DNA of 64,000 bases from Streptacidiphilus rugosus AM-16 (GTDB lineage Bacteria > Actinomycetota > Actinomycetes > Streptomycetales > Streptomycetaceae). The DNA is taken from contig NZ_JQMJ01000004.1 in assembly GCF_000744655.1 (NCBI RefSeq), positions 496,001 to 560,000 of the forward strand, read 5' to 3'. This document shows positions 18,008-27,271 of this stretch, one piece after another (the stretch's first letter is position 1; every line of letters starts with the position of its first letter). The translations under genes and the position numbers were made by a program. The notes beneath the pieces were generated by a model. It was not told where the DNA came from and did not search any database. It was given only the letters and a program-made list of their open reading frames with translations.

Positions 18008-18862
18008 ATGGCACTCCCGCTGATCGTCGGTTTCGACGGCTCCAAGCCCAGTCTCGCCGCAGCCGAGTGGGCGGCCACCGAGGCGATGCTCACCGGTGCG
18101 CCGGTACGGCTCGTGCTCGCCCACTGGCCGCACCGCGAGGGCGTCCCGGTCCCCGAGGCCTACCTCCGGCTGCAGGACGAGGCCGTCGACCTGCTGACCC
18201 GCACCGCGGAGGACCTGCGCGCACGGCACCTGGGCCTGGACGTCGACTTCGAACTCCTCACCGGCGAGGCGCCCGTGCAACTGCTGCACGCGGCCGAATC
18301 CGGCAGCACCCTGGTCCTCGGCTCGCGCGGCATCGGCGGCTTCACCGGTCTGCTGCTCGGCTCGACCGCGCTCTCGGTCGCCGCCCGGGCCGATCACCCG
18401 GTCGTGCTGGTCCGCGACCACACCGATCCGCGGCTGCCGCGCCACGAGGTCGTGCTGGGCCTGGAACCCGGACCCGACCGCGCGCCGCTCATCGACTTCG
18501 CCCTCGCCGAGGCCGAACGCCGGCGCACCGCCCTGCGGGTGGTGCACGCCTGGATGCCGTCCTCCTGGTGGCTCGCGGGCCCGATACCGCCGGGCGAGGC
18601 CGAGCGCACCGCGGTCCAGGAGCACGTCACCGAACGGCTGCGGGAGCTCGTGGGCCCGCGGGCCGAGAAGCACCCGGGCGTGACGGTCCACTACGAGGTC
18701 CGCACCGGCAGCGCCACGCACATCCTGGTCGACGAGGCCGACCAGGCGGGCCTGTTGGTTCTCGGACGCCGCAGCCACCGCGCCGTCTCGGCGCTCGGCC
18801 CCGCCGTCCACGCCGCCGTCCACTACGGCCACAGCGCCGTCGCCGTCGTTCCGCACGCCTGA
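18008..18862 (+). CDS. Universal stress protein, two UspA domains (second subfamily)
   Basis: 284 residues. Domain 1 (about 4-138) starts LIVGFDGSKPSLAAAEWA and keeps the ATP loop GSRGIGGFTGLLLGS. Domain 2 starts HEVVLGLEPGPD, and contains WPIPPGEAER-like text (GPIPPGEAERTAVQEHV) and a degenerate loop GRRSHRAVSALGP. It pairs with the protein at 29254, not with those at 4618 and 28282. AAAGGAACT precedes the ATG. Only 52 bp separate it from the upstream synthetase gene and no palindrome lies between, so it is likely the second gene of that operon, running on into the cytochrome cluster. Confidence 0.92.
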   Translation: MALPLIVGFDGSKPSLAAAEWAATEAMLTGAPVRLVLAHWPHREGVPVPEAYLRLQDEAVDLLTRTAEDLRARHLGLDVDFELLTGEAPVQLLHAAESGSTLVLGSRGIGGFTGLLLGSTALSVAARADHPVVLVRDHTDPRLPRHEVVLGLEPGPDRAPLIDFALAEAERRRTALRVVHAWMPSSWWLAGPIPPGEAERTAVQEHVTERLRELVGPRAEKHPGVTVHYEVRTGSATHILVDEADQAGLLVLGRRSHRAVSALGPAVHAAVHYGHSAVAVVPHA

Positions 18863-18895
18863 CCGCCCTCGTCCCGATCCCGAAGAGGTGACCTC

Positions 18896-19084
18896 ATGCC
18901 AGCGACTCCGTCCCTCCCCGCGCACGTGCTCGCCGCGCCCATCGATCTGAACGGGCCCGGTCACTACCTGAACTGGGGAGTCATCCAGATTTCGGTGGCC
19001 AACCTCGTCGTCATCGGCATCATGGTGCTGCTGTTCGTCGCGGCGATCCTTCTGCCCTTCCCCCGGAAGCGGGGCCGCAGATGA
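18896..19084 (+). CDS. Small single-TM protein of the cytochrome cluster
   Basis: 62 residues. One membrane helix (about 32-54, ISVANLVVIGIMVLLFVAAILLPF is the region) flanked by a hydrophobic N-terminal half and a basic C-terminal PRKRGRR. AGAGGTGA ribosome site eight bases before the ATG. Its last four bases overlap the cytochrome b start (ATGA). It probably is a small subunit or assembly partner of the adjacent cytochrome b protein; no further function can be read. Confidence 0.8.
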   Translation: MPATPSLPAHVLAAPIDLNGPGHYLNWGVIQISVANLVVIGIMVLLFVAAILLPFPRKRGRR

Positions 19085-19785
19085 GCACCGCCGACCGCGC
19101 CCCCACCGACGTCCCGGACGAACCCCGGAACTGGACCGGCGCCCTGCGTCGCAGACTTCTGCGCGAACTGCCGCCGGACCGGCTGCTGCCCGACAGCCAG
19201 CCCGCCTACATGGCGTCCTGGATCTACCTCTTCGGCGTGCTCACCGTCGCCGCCCTCGCCGTCGTGATCGGCACCGGCTGCGTGCTCGCCCTCAAGGGCC
19301 CTACCTGGTGGCACCTGTCCTCCGTCGGGCACTACGTCAACAGCATGCACCTGTGGAGCGTCGAGCTGTTCCTCGCCTTCATGGTGATCCACCTGTGGGG
19401 CAAGTTCTTCATGGCCGCCTGGCGCGGCAGGCGGGCGATGACCTGGATGACCGGCGTCGTCGCCTTCCTCGCCTCGATCGGCACCGCCTTCACCGGCTAC
19501 CTCGCCCAGCAGAACCTCGACTCGCAGTGGATCTCCACCCAGGCCAAGGACGGTCTCAACTCCGTCGGCATCGGCGCGTTCTTCAACGTCATGGACTTCG
19601 GTCAGATGCTCATGTGGCACATCGTGCTGCTGCCCGCCGTGATCGGCCTGCTGACGGTCTGGCACCTCGTGCTGGTCCGCCGGCGCGGCATCGTCCCGCC
19701 GATCGGCGCCGTCGTCCCCGGCGACGACGCCGAAGCCGTCGTCGACCCCACGCCCGACCAGGAGCAGGAGGAGGAGCAGCCGTGA
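19081..19785 (+). CDS. Cytochrome b (N-terminal type) membrane protein
   Basis: 234 residues with about four membrane helices. Resembles the N-terminal, heme-carrying half of cytochrome b/b6: paired histidines in HYVNSMHLWSVELFLAFMVI..HLWGKFF and in MWHIVLLPAVIGLLTVWHLV, spaced as for two b hemes, and WMTGVVAFLASIGTAFTGYL between them. No Rieske or cytochrome c1 gene is next to it, so it is not a standard bc1 operon. It may move electrons between quinol and an unknown acceptor during low oxygen. It overlaps its neighbours at both ends, so all three genes are coupled. Confidence 0.85.
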   Translation: MSTADRAPTDVPDEPRNWTGALRRRLLRELPPDRLLPDSQPAYMASWIYLFGVLTVAALAVVIGTGCVLALKGPTWWHLSSVGHYVNSMHLWSVELFLAFMVIHLWGKFFMAAWRGRRAMTWMTGVVAFLASIGTAFTGYLAQQNLDSQWISTQAKDGLNSVGIGAFFNVMDFGQMLMWHIVLLPAVIGLLTVWHLVLVRRRGIVPPIGAVVPGDDAEAVVDPTPDQEQEEEQP

Positions 19786-20756
19786 TGCGCAAGCGCCCCC
19801 GGGTCGAGACCCCGGACAGCCACGCCTTTCCGACCAGGCCCTACGACCTGGTCAAGGAGGCCGTGATCGCCCTGATCGCGGTCACCCTGCTCACCTTCGG
19901 GCTGGCCACGCTCTTCTCCTCCCCCAACGAGAAACCGGTCACGATCGCCACCTGGTCCAAGGCCGACCCCGCCGACTTCACCGCGACCGCCGTCGGCGAG
20001 CTGGGCGGCACGAGCTCCACCGCGCAGTACGGTCCGCCGTACAACACCGCCGCCGACGGCCAGAAGCTGGGCCCGCTGTACCTGCAGAAGTGGGCCGGCG
20101 TGCGGCATCCGATCGACACCGCGCACGACTTCGTCGTCCAGCCGCTGCAGCAGACCCCGGAGCCGGCCGTCGTCACCGCCGCCCTCGCCCGGTGGGACGC
20201 GGCGTCGGCCGACCAGCAGGCGAAATGGACCGCCGCCTACGCGGACGCGCTCGGCAAGGCCCCGAACGGCGACCCCGCCAAGGTCGCCCCCGGCGACTAC
20301 GGTCCCGTTCCGGTGCTCACCGCGCGGCTGCTGGAGCTCGGCCGGTCCGGCACACTGGACGCCCAACTTCTGGCCGAGGGGCACTACTTCCAGACCGACT
20401 ACACCCGCGCCCTGCTCTTCCTGGCCGACGGCTCCTACCTGGAGGACCAGGCCCGCGCCCAGCACCTGGGCGGGGACCAGTGGGGCATGATGAACGAGAC
20501 CGGCAACTACCCCGGGCAGGCCTGGCTCTGGCTCTACACCTTCTGGTACCAGATCGACCCGTACAAGAGCTCGGGGAACGCCGACGCCCTGGTCTGGGGC
20601 ACCATGGCGCTGCTGAGCGCGCTGCTCCTGCTGGTCCCCTTCATCCCCGGCCTGCGCGACATCCCGCGACTGACGCGGGTGTACCGCCTGATCTGGCGCG
20701 ACTGGTACCGCGACCACCCGAACCCCGGCGCGGGCGCCGCTCGCACGAGCACCTGA
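19785..20756 (+). CDS. Two-TM partner protein of cytochrome b
   Basis: 323 residues from ATG 19785, which shares a base with the cytochrome b stop; GTG 19782 is the alternative, both after AGGAGGAGG. One membrane helix near the N terminus (about 24-44), a large extracytoplasmic region (about 50-270) beginning with NEKPVTIATWSKADP, and a second helix near 278-298 (ALVWGTMALLSALLLLVPF) with a cytoplasmic tail. No CxxCH heme motif or Fe-S cysteines were seen. By position it plays the part of the cytochrome b C-terminal half or a docking subunit. Family name not recognised with certainty. Confidence 0.7.
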   Translation: MRKRPRVETPDSHAFPTRPYDLVKEAVIALIAVTLLTFGLATLFSSPNEKPVTIATWSKADPADFTATAVGELGGTSSTAQYGPPYNTAADGQKLGPLYLQKWAGVRHPIDTAHDFVVQPLQQTPEPAVVTAALARWDAASADQQAKWTAAYADALGKAPNGDPAKVAPGDYGPVPVLTARLLELGRSGTLDAQLLAEGHYFQTDYTRALLFLADGSYLEDQARAQHLGGDQWGMMNETGNYPGQAWLWLYTFWYQIDPYKSSGNADALVWGTMALLSALLLLVPFIPGLRDIPRLTRVYRLIWRDWYRDHPNPGAGAARTST

Positions 20757-21198
20757 CGCCCCGCCACCCCGCCTCCCCGGGCGCCCGGTCCGGCGGCCGC
20801 CTCACCGGGCAACCCGTGCGGTCCGCACCGTGGCCACGGGGTCTCTCCTGGCGTCGCCCGGGGAGTCGGAGACCGCCGGTGCGGCCGGGAGAATGTGGGC
20901 GGGTGTTCGTGCCCGTCTCCGTCGGCCACAAACGCCGATTCCCTCCGCACCGTCACAGAGCGGCCCACACCCGACCTAGCCATCATCCGGCGACGCGTGC
21001 CCACGGCGTGCGCGGCAGTAGTCATTGCAACCCGAGGCAGCTCGCTGCTCCGCCAAAGAGGCCTGCGAGTGCTGATTGATGTCGCTGTCCCCGCACTCGG
21101 TGGACGCCAGGCCACAAGATCGGGATACGAGCTCCGTGGACAGGAGTAGGGGGCGATGAGCGCGACGAGCCGTCGGCGCCGCGGCAGGGCGGTGTGGG
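20757..21198. other. Intergenic, no gene recognised
   Basis: 442 bp between the cytochrome cluster and the HxlR regulator. Short frames here have no ribosome site or family resemblance, and base composition falls slightly after 20990. No clear hairpin or operator was seen. Confidence 0.5.
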
Positions 21199-21621
21199 TC
21201 ACCGGATGTCGTGGTCGGGGTGGGTCCGGTCGTATTCGTGACGGGCCTCGGCGATAACGCCGCGGTGGGCAAGGGACCAGTCGGCGAGCGCCTTGACCAG
21301 GTGAGTCAGGCCGGCCCCGGTGTCGGTGAGGCGGTAGTCGACCCGCGCCGGGACCGTCGGGTACACGGTGCGGAGGATGAGCCCGTCGCGTTCCAGCCTG
21401 CGCACGGTGAGGGTGAGCATACGTTGGGAGATGCCGTCGATCGCGCGTTGCAGTTCCCGGAAGCGGCGCGGGCGGTTCGCCAGTTCGACGATCACGAGGA
21501 CCGACCATTTGTCTCCGATGCGGTCCAGTACGTCGCGGATCCCGCAGTCCGGGTGGTCTTCGCGCCCGCAGGGGTCGAGGTCGGCGGGCGGGGTGGTTAC
21601 CGGCGTGTGCGTGGGTGACAT
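21199..21621 (-). CDS. HxlR-family transcriptional regulator
   Basis: 140 residues, start ATG 21621 after AGGAGG-like GAGGCAG. Winged helix of the HxlR/DUF24 type: [52 protein letters not shown], and YRLTDTG. Two cysteines ([11 protein letters not shown]) sit just before the DNA-binding core; in HypR/QorR-like members such cysteines sense quinones or disulfide stress. It is divergent from an NmrA-like oxidoreductase, the usual target arrangement. Confidence 0.9.
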   Translation of the reverse strand: MSPTHTPVTTPPADLDPCGREDHPDCGIRDVLDRIGDKWSVLVIVELANRPRRFRELQRAIDGISQRMLTLTVRRLERDGLILRTVYPTVPARVDYRLTDTGAGLTHLVKALADWSLAHRGVIAEARHEYDRTHPDHDIR

Positions 21622-21704
21622 CGAACTGCCTCCTTGTGGCCGCTTGGTGGGCGGATGAGGATCAAGCGTAGTTACTGAAGAGAACCACAGGGGACGTGAC
21701 CGAC

Positions 21705-22523
21705 ATGATCTTGGTGACCGGAGCGAACGGGAACCTCGGCTCGGCGACGCTGGCGGCGCTGCGAGCTCGGGGTGCGACCGCGACAGGCGCAAGTCGCAAC
21801 CCGGGCGCCGGGATGCGGCGTCTGGACTTCGACGAGCCGTCCGCCTTCGACCTCACCGGTGTGTCGACCCTGGTGCTGATCTCTGCCGGCTACGCCGAGG
21901 ACGACAAGGTCATCGGTCGTCACGCAGCCGTCCTGGAAGCCGCTGCCCGCTACGAGGTGGGGCACGTCGTCTACACGAGCCTGACGGGAGCCGGCGACCA
22001 TCTCGGGTTTGCGCTGGCCCACCGTGCGACCGAACGTCTTGTGCGAACTGGCGGCGTACCGTGGACGATCCTGCGCAACGGTCTCTACGCCGAACTCTTC
22101 GGGGACCTGCTGATGTGGACAGCCGATGGCCTGGAGTCCGCCTTCGGCGAAGGTGCTGTGGCCGCCGTCGCCCGCGCGGATCTCGCCGAGGCCGCGGCCG
22201 TCATCGCGGCGGATCCCGCCCGGCACGGCGGTCGCACCTACGAACTGGTCGGCACGCCGATCACGGCGGTGAACGTCGCCGACCGGCTCGCGGTAACGCA
22301 CCGGACCATCAACCTGGGCGAGTACCGGCGCAGGCTCCACGAGACACCAGGACTGCTGCCTTTCCAACCGCCCATGCTCGCCTCGATCGCGACCGGCATC
22401 CGGCACGGCTTCCTGGACAGCACCGGTCCCGACCTCGCCGACATCCTGGGCCACCCCGTCCGCGATCCCCTGGCCGTGGCGGTCGCCACCGCATCCGCCA
22501 CGGCACCGCCTGCGGTCGGGTAA
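21705..22523 (+). CDS. NAD(P)H-binding NmrA-like oxidoreductase
   Basis: 272 residues from ATG 21705 (AGGGGA ten bases upstream); GTG 21696 is possible. Rossmann motif [15 protein letters not shown], then [28 protein letters not shown] and WTILRNGLY, as in quinone oxidoreductase QOR2 and NmrA-type atypical short-chain dehydrogenases. Likely reduces quinones or related electrophiles with NADPH. Divergent HxlR regulator 83 bp away probably controls it. Confidence 0.87.
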   Translation: MILVTGANGNLGSATLAALRARGATATGASRNPGAGMRRLDFDEPSAFDLTGVSTLVLISAGYAEDDKVIGRHAAVLEAAARYEVGHVVYTSLTGAGDHLGFALAHRATERLVRTGGVPWTILRNGLYAELFGDLLMWTADGLESAFGEGAVAAVARADLAEAAAVIAADPARHGGRTYELVGTPITAVNVADRLAVTHRTINLGEYRRRLHETPGLLPFQPPMLASIATGIRHGFLDSTGPDLADILGHPVRDPLAVAVATASATAPPAVG

Positions 22524-22806
22524 TGGCCGGCGAACATCGTCGGGGTGTCGTGGCACTCGCGCTGATCGGGGCCTTCATGGTCTTCGAGCCCGACCGATGC
22601 GTCCCGCCGACCCAGGGCCTCCACCGCGAATGCCCTGGCGACGACGGCATGCGCGGCCGACTCACCCCGTCAGCGAGACCTGGTGCCACACCTGCGCCGC
22701 GCTCGCTTGAGGCCGACCGGCGCACCCGGGAGCGACGTGAGTGGGGGTCACGGCCGGCGCTCCGTGGAGTGGCTGGTCGGCCACTTCGACGAACGTGCGT
22801 TCTGGC

Positions 22807-24372
22807 TCAGTAGCGGGTGCCCACGGGGGCGTTGGTCAGGGTGAGGACGGTCAACCGGATCTCGTTTGCGCCGAGCGGAAGGTTCTCGCCGTAGTAGGTG
22901 CCCGCGGTGCGCGGACCGACCACGAAGCTCTCCACCGGCTTGAGGTCGCCCGAGAGTGTCGACGCGGGCAGGTAGTACCGGGTGACCAGGACGTTGGATG
23001 TCTGGAACGCCGGCGGGAGGTTCGCGAAGTGGATCTCCGAGTCGTAGCCCTGGGGTTGGGTGGCGGCCCACTGGTAGTTCCAGCTCATCACCGCGACGGT
23101 GGTGGCGTCTGCGGCGGCCAGGGAGTAGACGCCGATACCGGGTGCGCTCAGCTGGGTGGTGTCCCGGTTGACCGACTGGTAGCGGGTGGCCGGCAGCATG
23201 GTCTGCATCTGGATCATGTCGTAGTAGGGCCTGGCCTGCGGGGTGGCCGAGGTGTAGTCGTCGAACAGGCTCTTGCGTGCGTTTCCGCCGTGGGCGATGG
23301 TCCAGTGCATCGGCGTGATGCCGTGCTGGTTTGCGTAGTAGTAGTCCAGCGAGGCCAGCGCCGCGGCCTGGATGTGGAAGTCCAGGGCGTTCGGGGTGGT
23401 CGCCGTGGTCGGGCAGGACTGGGTGTCGCAGGTGCCCGGGAAGACTCCGGTCTCCGAGACGAAGACCGGCAGGCCGGCCGGCTGCCCGTACTTGGTGAGC
23501 AGACCGTCGAGGGTCGACCGCTCGGTGGCCGCCACCGCGGGATCCGCGCCGTCCGCGGCGGCGTAGGGGCCGCCCGAGTTGGTGATGTACTGGTGGTAGG
23601 AGATGAAGTCCAGTTCCTTGTCGGGGTCGGTCGACGCCTGATAGGCCGCCAGGAACATGCCGATCCGCCAGGTGCTGAAGATGTCCGTCGTCGGTCCGCC
23701 GACCTTCAGCTTGGGGCCCGGCAGTCCCAGTCCGTTGACCGCTTTCACGAGGCGGCTCATCATCAGGTACTTGGTCATGTAGTCAGCGATGTCGGGGGCG
23801 GTGGGGCTGATGCTCTCGTTCTCGACCTCGATGTACTCGAGTTTCGGGAACGCCGTCTTCAGGTGCGTCAGCGCCTGGTCGGTGGCGTCCTGCAGCTGCG
23901 CGGCGGTCCAGGAGACCCCCGCCTTCGGCGCCTTGACCCACTCGTCGTAGTCCGAACCCCAGTTGAGGAAGATGCTCTGGGTCAGGCCGTCGTAGCTCGC
24001 GAGGTACGGGTCCTTCGCGGCGTCGTCGCAGACGTGTGTCGTGGCGTTGCACAGGTCGGCGAGAGTCAGCCACAGCCGCGTGTGCTGCAGCTTCAGCTGG
24101 GCGACCCTGCTCACCGTGGCGTCCGACATCTGGTCGTCGGGGGTCGAGGTGCCGGTGATGACAGTGGTGTCGCGCTGGTCCCCGAGGAACGGTCTGCTGC
24201 TGAGGTCGTGTCCCAGGGCGTAGGGGAAGGTCCCCTGGCTCTTGCCGAGGTCGACCTCGATGACGTTCGTTGCGTACCCCGTCGTCGCGGACACGTTGCC
24301 TGTCGTCAGTCCGGTGAAGAGCACCCACGCACTCGCACCCACGAGGAGGTTGCGGGTCAGTCGATTGAACAC
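22807..24372 (-). CDS. Secreted glycosidase-like protein (TIM-barrel type)
   Basis: 521 residues from GTG 24372, picked because AGGGAAAA lies just upstream and the product then begins with a signal peptide (NRLTRNLLVGASAWVLFTGL..NVSA, cleavage after about residue 29). The mature part resembles clan GH-A beta-alpha barrels such as GH39: LEYIEVENES (acid/base Glu region), DFISYHQYI, and LPVFVSETGVFPG (nucleophile Glu region), followed by a C-terminal beta domain. Sugar specificity unknown. The longer open frame to 24540 lacks a signal peptide. Confidence 0.7.
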   Translation of the reverse strand: MFNRLTRNLLVGASAWVLFTGLTTGNVSATTGYATNVIEVDLGKSQGTFPYALGHDLSSRPFLGDQRDTTVITGTSTPDDQMSDATVSRVAQLKLQHTRLWLTLADLCNATTHVCDDAAKDPYLASYDGLTQSIFLNWGSDYDEWVKAPKAGVSWTAAQLQDATDQALTHLKTAFPKLEYIEVENESISPTAPDIADYMTKYLMMSRLVKAVNGLGLPGPKLKVGGPTTDIFSTWRIGMFLAAYQASTDPDKELDFISYHQYITNSGGPYAAADGADPAVAATERSTLDGLLTKYGQPAGLPVFVSETGVFPGTCDTQSCPTTATTPNALDFHIQAAALASLDYYYANQHGITPMHWTIAHGGNARKSLFDDYTSATPQARPYYDMIQMQTMLPATRYQSVNRDTTQLSAPGIGVYSLAAADATTVAVMSWNYQWAATQPQGYDSEIHFANLPPAFQTSNVLVTRYYLPASTLSGDLKPVESFVVGPRTAGTYYGENLPLGANEIRLTVLTLTNAPVGTRY

Positions 24373-24549
24373 GTTTTCCCTGGTTCTGTCGGATGACGGC
24401 ACGGGCCGGTTCGGCCCGTGTTCCGCCGGTGATCGTTGCATTGATGCTCCGCGTGCGAAAGGGCCGCTCCTCATGGCAACGAAGCCGCGTCTGCATCGAT
24501 GCCGAGCCGTGCTGGTCCGGGTCGCGCCCGGCTCGGACAATCAGGCCGT

Positions 24550-25902
24550 GTGAACCGCGACCGTTACCTGGACTTCCTGCGTGCTCTGGCCATCTGCTGT
24601 GTGGTTGTGGGCCATTGGCTCATCACTGCCCTGACGCACCGTAACGGTACTTTGGCTGCGCCCGAATTGCTGGCCGCCCGCCCGTGGACGCAGTGGCTCA
24701 CGCTGTTCTTTCAGATCATGCCGCTGTTCTTCCTCGCGGGTGGCTGCGCTGCGGCGGGGTCCTGGAGGAGGGCGCACGGGCGAGCGCTACCGTGGATCCG
24801 GCAGCGGGCGGTCCGGCTGCTGCTGCCCACGGGCGTCTACGCCGCCCTGGCGCTCATCGCCGTCGCCGTGTCTGCGGCGGTCGGTGTGGATCCGGGTTTG
24901 CTGGCGATGGTCGGGTGGGCGCTGGCCATGCAGTTCTGGTTCCTGCCGGTGTACCTGCTGGTCACCGCGCTCACCCCGCTCCTGTACGCGGCGCACCGCC
25001 GCTTTGGCCTCGCCGTTCCGGCCGGGCTCGCACTGGCAGCGGTGGCGATCGATGGCGTGGTGCTGGGGGCGCACCCGCGCTTCCTGGGGTCCCTCAACTA
25101 CGTGCTCGTCTGGGCTGTCGCCTATCAGTTGGGCTTCTGTTGGGCGGACGGTCTGCTGACCCGACGTCCGCTGCTGCCCTGGGTGTTGGCAGCCGTCGGC
25201 GGTCTTGGTTTCGCCCTGCTCACGGCCTTCGGCCCGTTCCCGGTCAGCCTGATCCTCGTCTCGACGGAGACGGTGTCCAACACCAATCCGCCCTCGGTGG
25301 CGATGCTGGCCTGGGTCATCGGCCAGTGCGGCCTCTGCGTCGCCCTCGCGCCCGCGGCGCGGCGCCTGCTGCGCAGCGAGGGGCTGTGGCGCGTGGTGCG
25401 ACCGGTGGGCCGCGCGTCGATGCCCGCCTACCTGTGGCACATGGTGCCGGTCCTGGCGGCCGGGCTGCTCTACCTCACCCACCTGGCGCCGGAACCCGAC
25501 CTCGGCTCGGCCCTTTGGTGGGCGCTGCGCCTGCCCTGGCTGGCGATCCTTACCGCGCTCCTGCTCGCCCTGCTCGCGGCGTTGGCCCCGCTCGATCGGG
25601 CCCTCCGGGCGCTGGCGGACCGGCTGCGGCCGGAGGCGGAGGTGCGGCTCCCGGCGCTGTTCGCCCTGGGATTCGCCGCCGTCGTCTACTCCCTCTGCCT
25701 TCTCGCGAGCCACGGGTTCGCCCTCGACGGCCGCTTCCCGTCGCCGACGGCCGCACTCCTTGCCGTCGGCCTGCTGCTCACCCTCTGGCCCGGCCCGGCA
25801 GGCGTGGCGAGAGCCGAGGCGGTCGTGCACCTCACCATTGATGATCGTGAAGTCCACGGGCCGCCTCCAAGCCAGTCGCCGGCCAGGCCGAACAGCGAGT
25901 GA
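24550..25902 (+). CDS. Acyltransferase-3 family membrane protein
   Basis: About 450 residues from GTG 24550 (RNRDRYLDFLRALAICCVV is the typical N terminus); an in-frame ATG 24499 is less likely. Ten or more membrane helices; conserved HW in VVVGHWLITAL and a LWHMVPVLAAGLL late helix. Family members O-acetylate polysaccharides, antibiotics or lipids on the outer face. Divergent from the secreted glycosidase with ~180 bp between, so both may act on cell-surface carbohydrate. Ribosome site weak. Confidence 0.83.
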   Translation: MNRDRYLDFLRALAICCVVVGHWLITALTHRNGTLAAPELLAARPWTQWLTLFFQIMPLFFLAGGCAAAGSWRRAHGRALPWIRQRAVRLLLPTGVYAALALIAVAVSAAVGVDPGLLAMVGWALAMQFWFLPVYLLVTALTPLLYAAHRRFGLAVPAGLALAAVAIDGVVLGAHPRFLGSLNYVLVWAVAYQLGFCWADGLLTRRPLLPWVLAAVGGLGFALLTAFGPFPVSLILVSTETVSNTNPPSVAMLAWVIGQCGLCVALAPAARRLLRSEGLWRVVRPVGRASMPAYLWHMVPVLAAGLLYLTHLAPEPDLGSALWWALRLPWLAILTALLLALLAALAPLDRALRALADRLRPEAEVRLPALFALGFAAVVYSLCLLASHGFALDGRFPSPTAALLAVGLLLTLWPGPAGVARAEAVVHLTIDDREVHGPPPSQSPARPNSE

Positions 25903-26107
25903 GACCCTTCACCCCGCCCGGTTAGCCGGCGAGGCGCTGGGCTGCTCAGCGCTGTGAGCCAAGATCCCTCGGCCAGGTCCTGGCGGGTTCCCACGATCGA
26001 GCCGATGACGCTGGTGCCGTTCAGGACGGTGCCGAAACCGGGAGTTCGAGCCTGCCCTGGGCGGGCAGGGCGACCAGGACCAGGGTGCCACCGCGCCGCA
26101 GCAGTGC

Positions 26108-26347
26108 TCAGTGCGCGTGCAGGTGCAGGCGCCGGTGCGGGCGCACCGTACGACCCGCGCCGGTCGCGCCGCGCGGTTCGGCGAGTCGCGGTCCGCCGGC
26201 GGGACCCGCGGGATCGCGGTGCGGGTCCGACGTCAGCCGGACCACGAGCCGGTCGAGCAGCAACGTCAGGACGACGGTCGCCACGGCCCCGGCCGCGGTG
26301 AGCAGTGCCAACACGGTCCAGAAGTGCGGACCCAGGATGGTGACCAC
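26108..26347 (-). CDS. Small single-TM protein
   Basis: 79 residues from GTG 26347, preceded by GGAGGGAAC. One helix near the N terminus (HFWTVLALLTAAGAVATVVL), then a basic, His/Arg-rich cytoplasmic tail (PHRRLHLHAH at the end). No family recognised. A DosR-type box lies 75 bp upstream, so it may belong to the regulon. Confidence 0.55.
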   Translation of the reverse strand: MVTILGPHFWTVLALLTAAGAVATVVLTLLLDRLVVRLTSDPHRDPAGPAGGPRLAEPRGATGAGRTVRPHRRLHLHAH

Positions 26348-26422
26348 GGCAGTTCCCTCCCTCGGACGGAGCCGGAACCTCTCCGGCAACCCCAGACTGG
26401 CCGCTGCGGGTCCACCGCGGCA

Positions 26423-26436
26423 GGGCCGTCCGGTCC
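26423..26436. promoter_or_regulatory. OsdR/DosR-type palindromic box 12 (weaker)
   Basis: GGGCCGTCCGGTCC, one mismatch in the right half-site, 75 bp upstream of the small membrane protein gene on the minus strand. Confidence 0.45.
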
Positions 26437-26502
26437 TGACCGGTGGCCCCGGGCGGGCCCTGCCGCACGGCCCACCGGATCCGCCGCCGTGGCACAGCGC
26501 GA

Positions 26503-26531
26503 ACGGCCCGCAGCGTGATGCTGCGGGCCGT
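26503..26531. terminator. Hairpin terminator after hsp20
   Basis: A perfect 12-bp inverted repeat (26503-26514 and 26520-26531) with a 5-base loop, downstream of the minus-strand hsp20 gene. Confidence 0.7.
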
Positions 26532-26614
26532 CGTCGAATGCCGCGCGCGGAGTGCGCGCCGCCGCCGGGCCGGTCGGGGAGGCATGGCGGCGGCGCGGCC
26601 GGTGGGGGCGGCGG

Positions 26615-27082
26615 CTACCCCTTGACCGCCTTCGCGGCCGGCGTCGCCGCCGTGGCGACCTTGACGGTGTGCACGGCCTGCTTCGCCGTCGGCGGCTTGG
26701 GAATCCGCAGCGTCAGGATGCCCTGGTCGTAGGTCGCCTCGACGCCCTCCTGCGGGATCGGGCCCGGCAACCTGAGCACTCGCTGGAAGGAGCCGTAGCG
26801 GAACTCGGAGCTGTGCCTCTCCTTGTCCTGCTTGGTCTCGACGTGGTGCGCGCGGATCGCGAGCACGTCGTCGCTGACCGTGACCTCGATGTCCCGTTCC
26901 GGGTCCATGCCCGGCAGCTCGGCCCGCACCAGGAGGGCGCCGTCCTGCTCGGTGAACTCGATCGGGATGCTGTGCAGGTCGGCGCCGTTGCGGAACATGG
27001 GCGGCAGGCCGAAGCCCCCGTCCAGCCAGTCGAACAGATCCGGCAGCAACGTGCGGTGCCGCGGAATCAACGATCCTGCCAT
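26615..27082 (-). CDS. Hsp20/alpha-crystallin small heat-shock protein
   Basis: 155 residues. Alpha-crystallin domain at about 42-135: IPIEFTEQDGALLVRAELPGMDPERDIEVTV is its start, with FRYGSFQRVLRLPG and a C-terminal ILTLRIPKP (I-x-I/L-type anchor RIPKP). ATP-independent holdase that keeps unfolding proteins soluble. The DosR regulon's best-known member in M. tuberculosis is the small heat-shock protein HspX/Acr. Start ATG 27082 is preceded by GGAGGTACC on the minus strand. Shares the divergent promoter and box at 27183 with a universal stress gene. Confidence 0.95.
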   Translation of the reverse strand: MAGSLIPRHRTLLPDLFDWLDGGFGLPPMFRNGADLHSIPIEFTEQDGALLVRAELPGMDPERDIEVTVSDDVLAIRAHHVETKQDKERHSSEFRYGSFQRVLRLPGPIPQEGVEATYDQGILTLRIPKPPTAKQAVHTVKVATAATPAAKAVKG

Positions 27083-27182
27083 GGGTACCTCCGCAGAGGG
27101 TTTCTCGGCCCCGGCGGGGCCCTCGTCGCACAGCCTGCTCCCCGGGCGCCACCTCGTCATGGGACCGCCAGGCCCGGACCTT

Positions 27183-27196
27183 GGCCCGTTCGGCCC
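27183..27196. promoter_or_regulatory. OsdR/DosR-type palindromic box 13
   Basis: GGCCCGTTCGGCCC, 75 bp from the universal stress gene and 100 bp from hsp20, placed to serve both divergent genes. A looser copy, GGACCGCCAGGCCC at 27162-27175, lies on the hsp20 side. Confidence 0.55.
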
Positions 27197-27271
27197 TCGG
27201 CCCGGAAGCCGAGGGGACCCAGGCTGGGACTGAGCCCCGGCGCGGGCCTGGGCCGGAACGCAGGAGCCGCC

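Noticed and set aside
22741-24396. 551-codon frame opposite the glycosidase gene
   Set aside because: The minus-strand product has a signal peptide and barrel motifs; this strand gives Arg/Val/Gly-rich noise.
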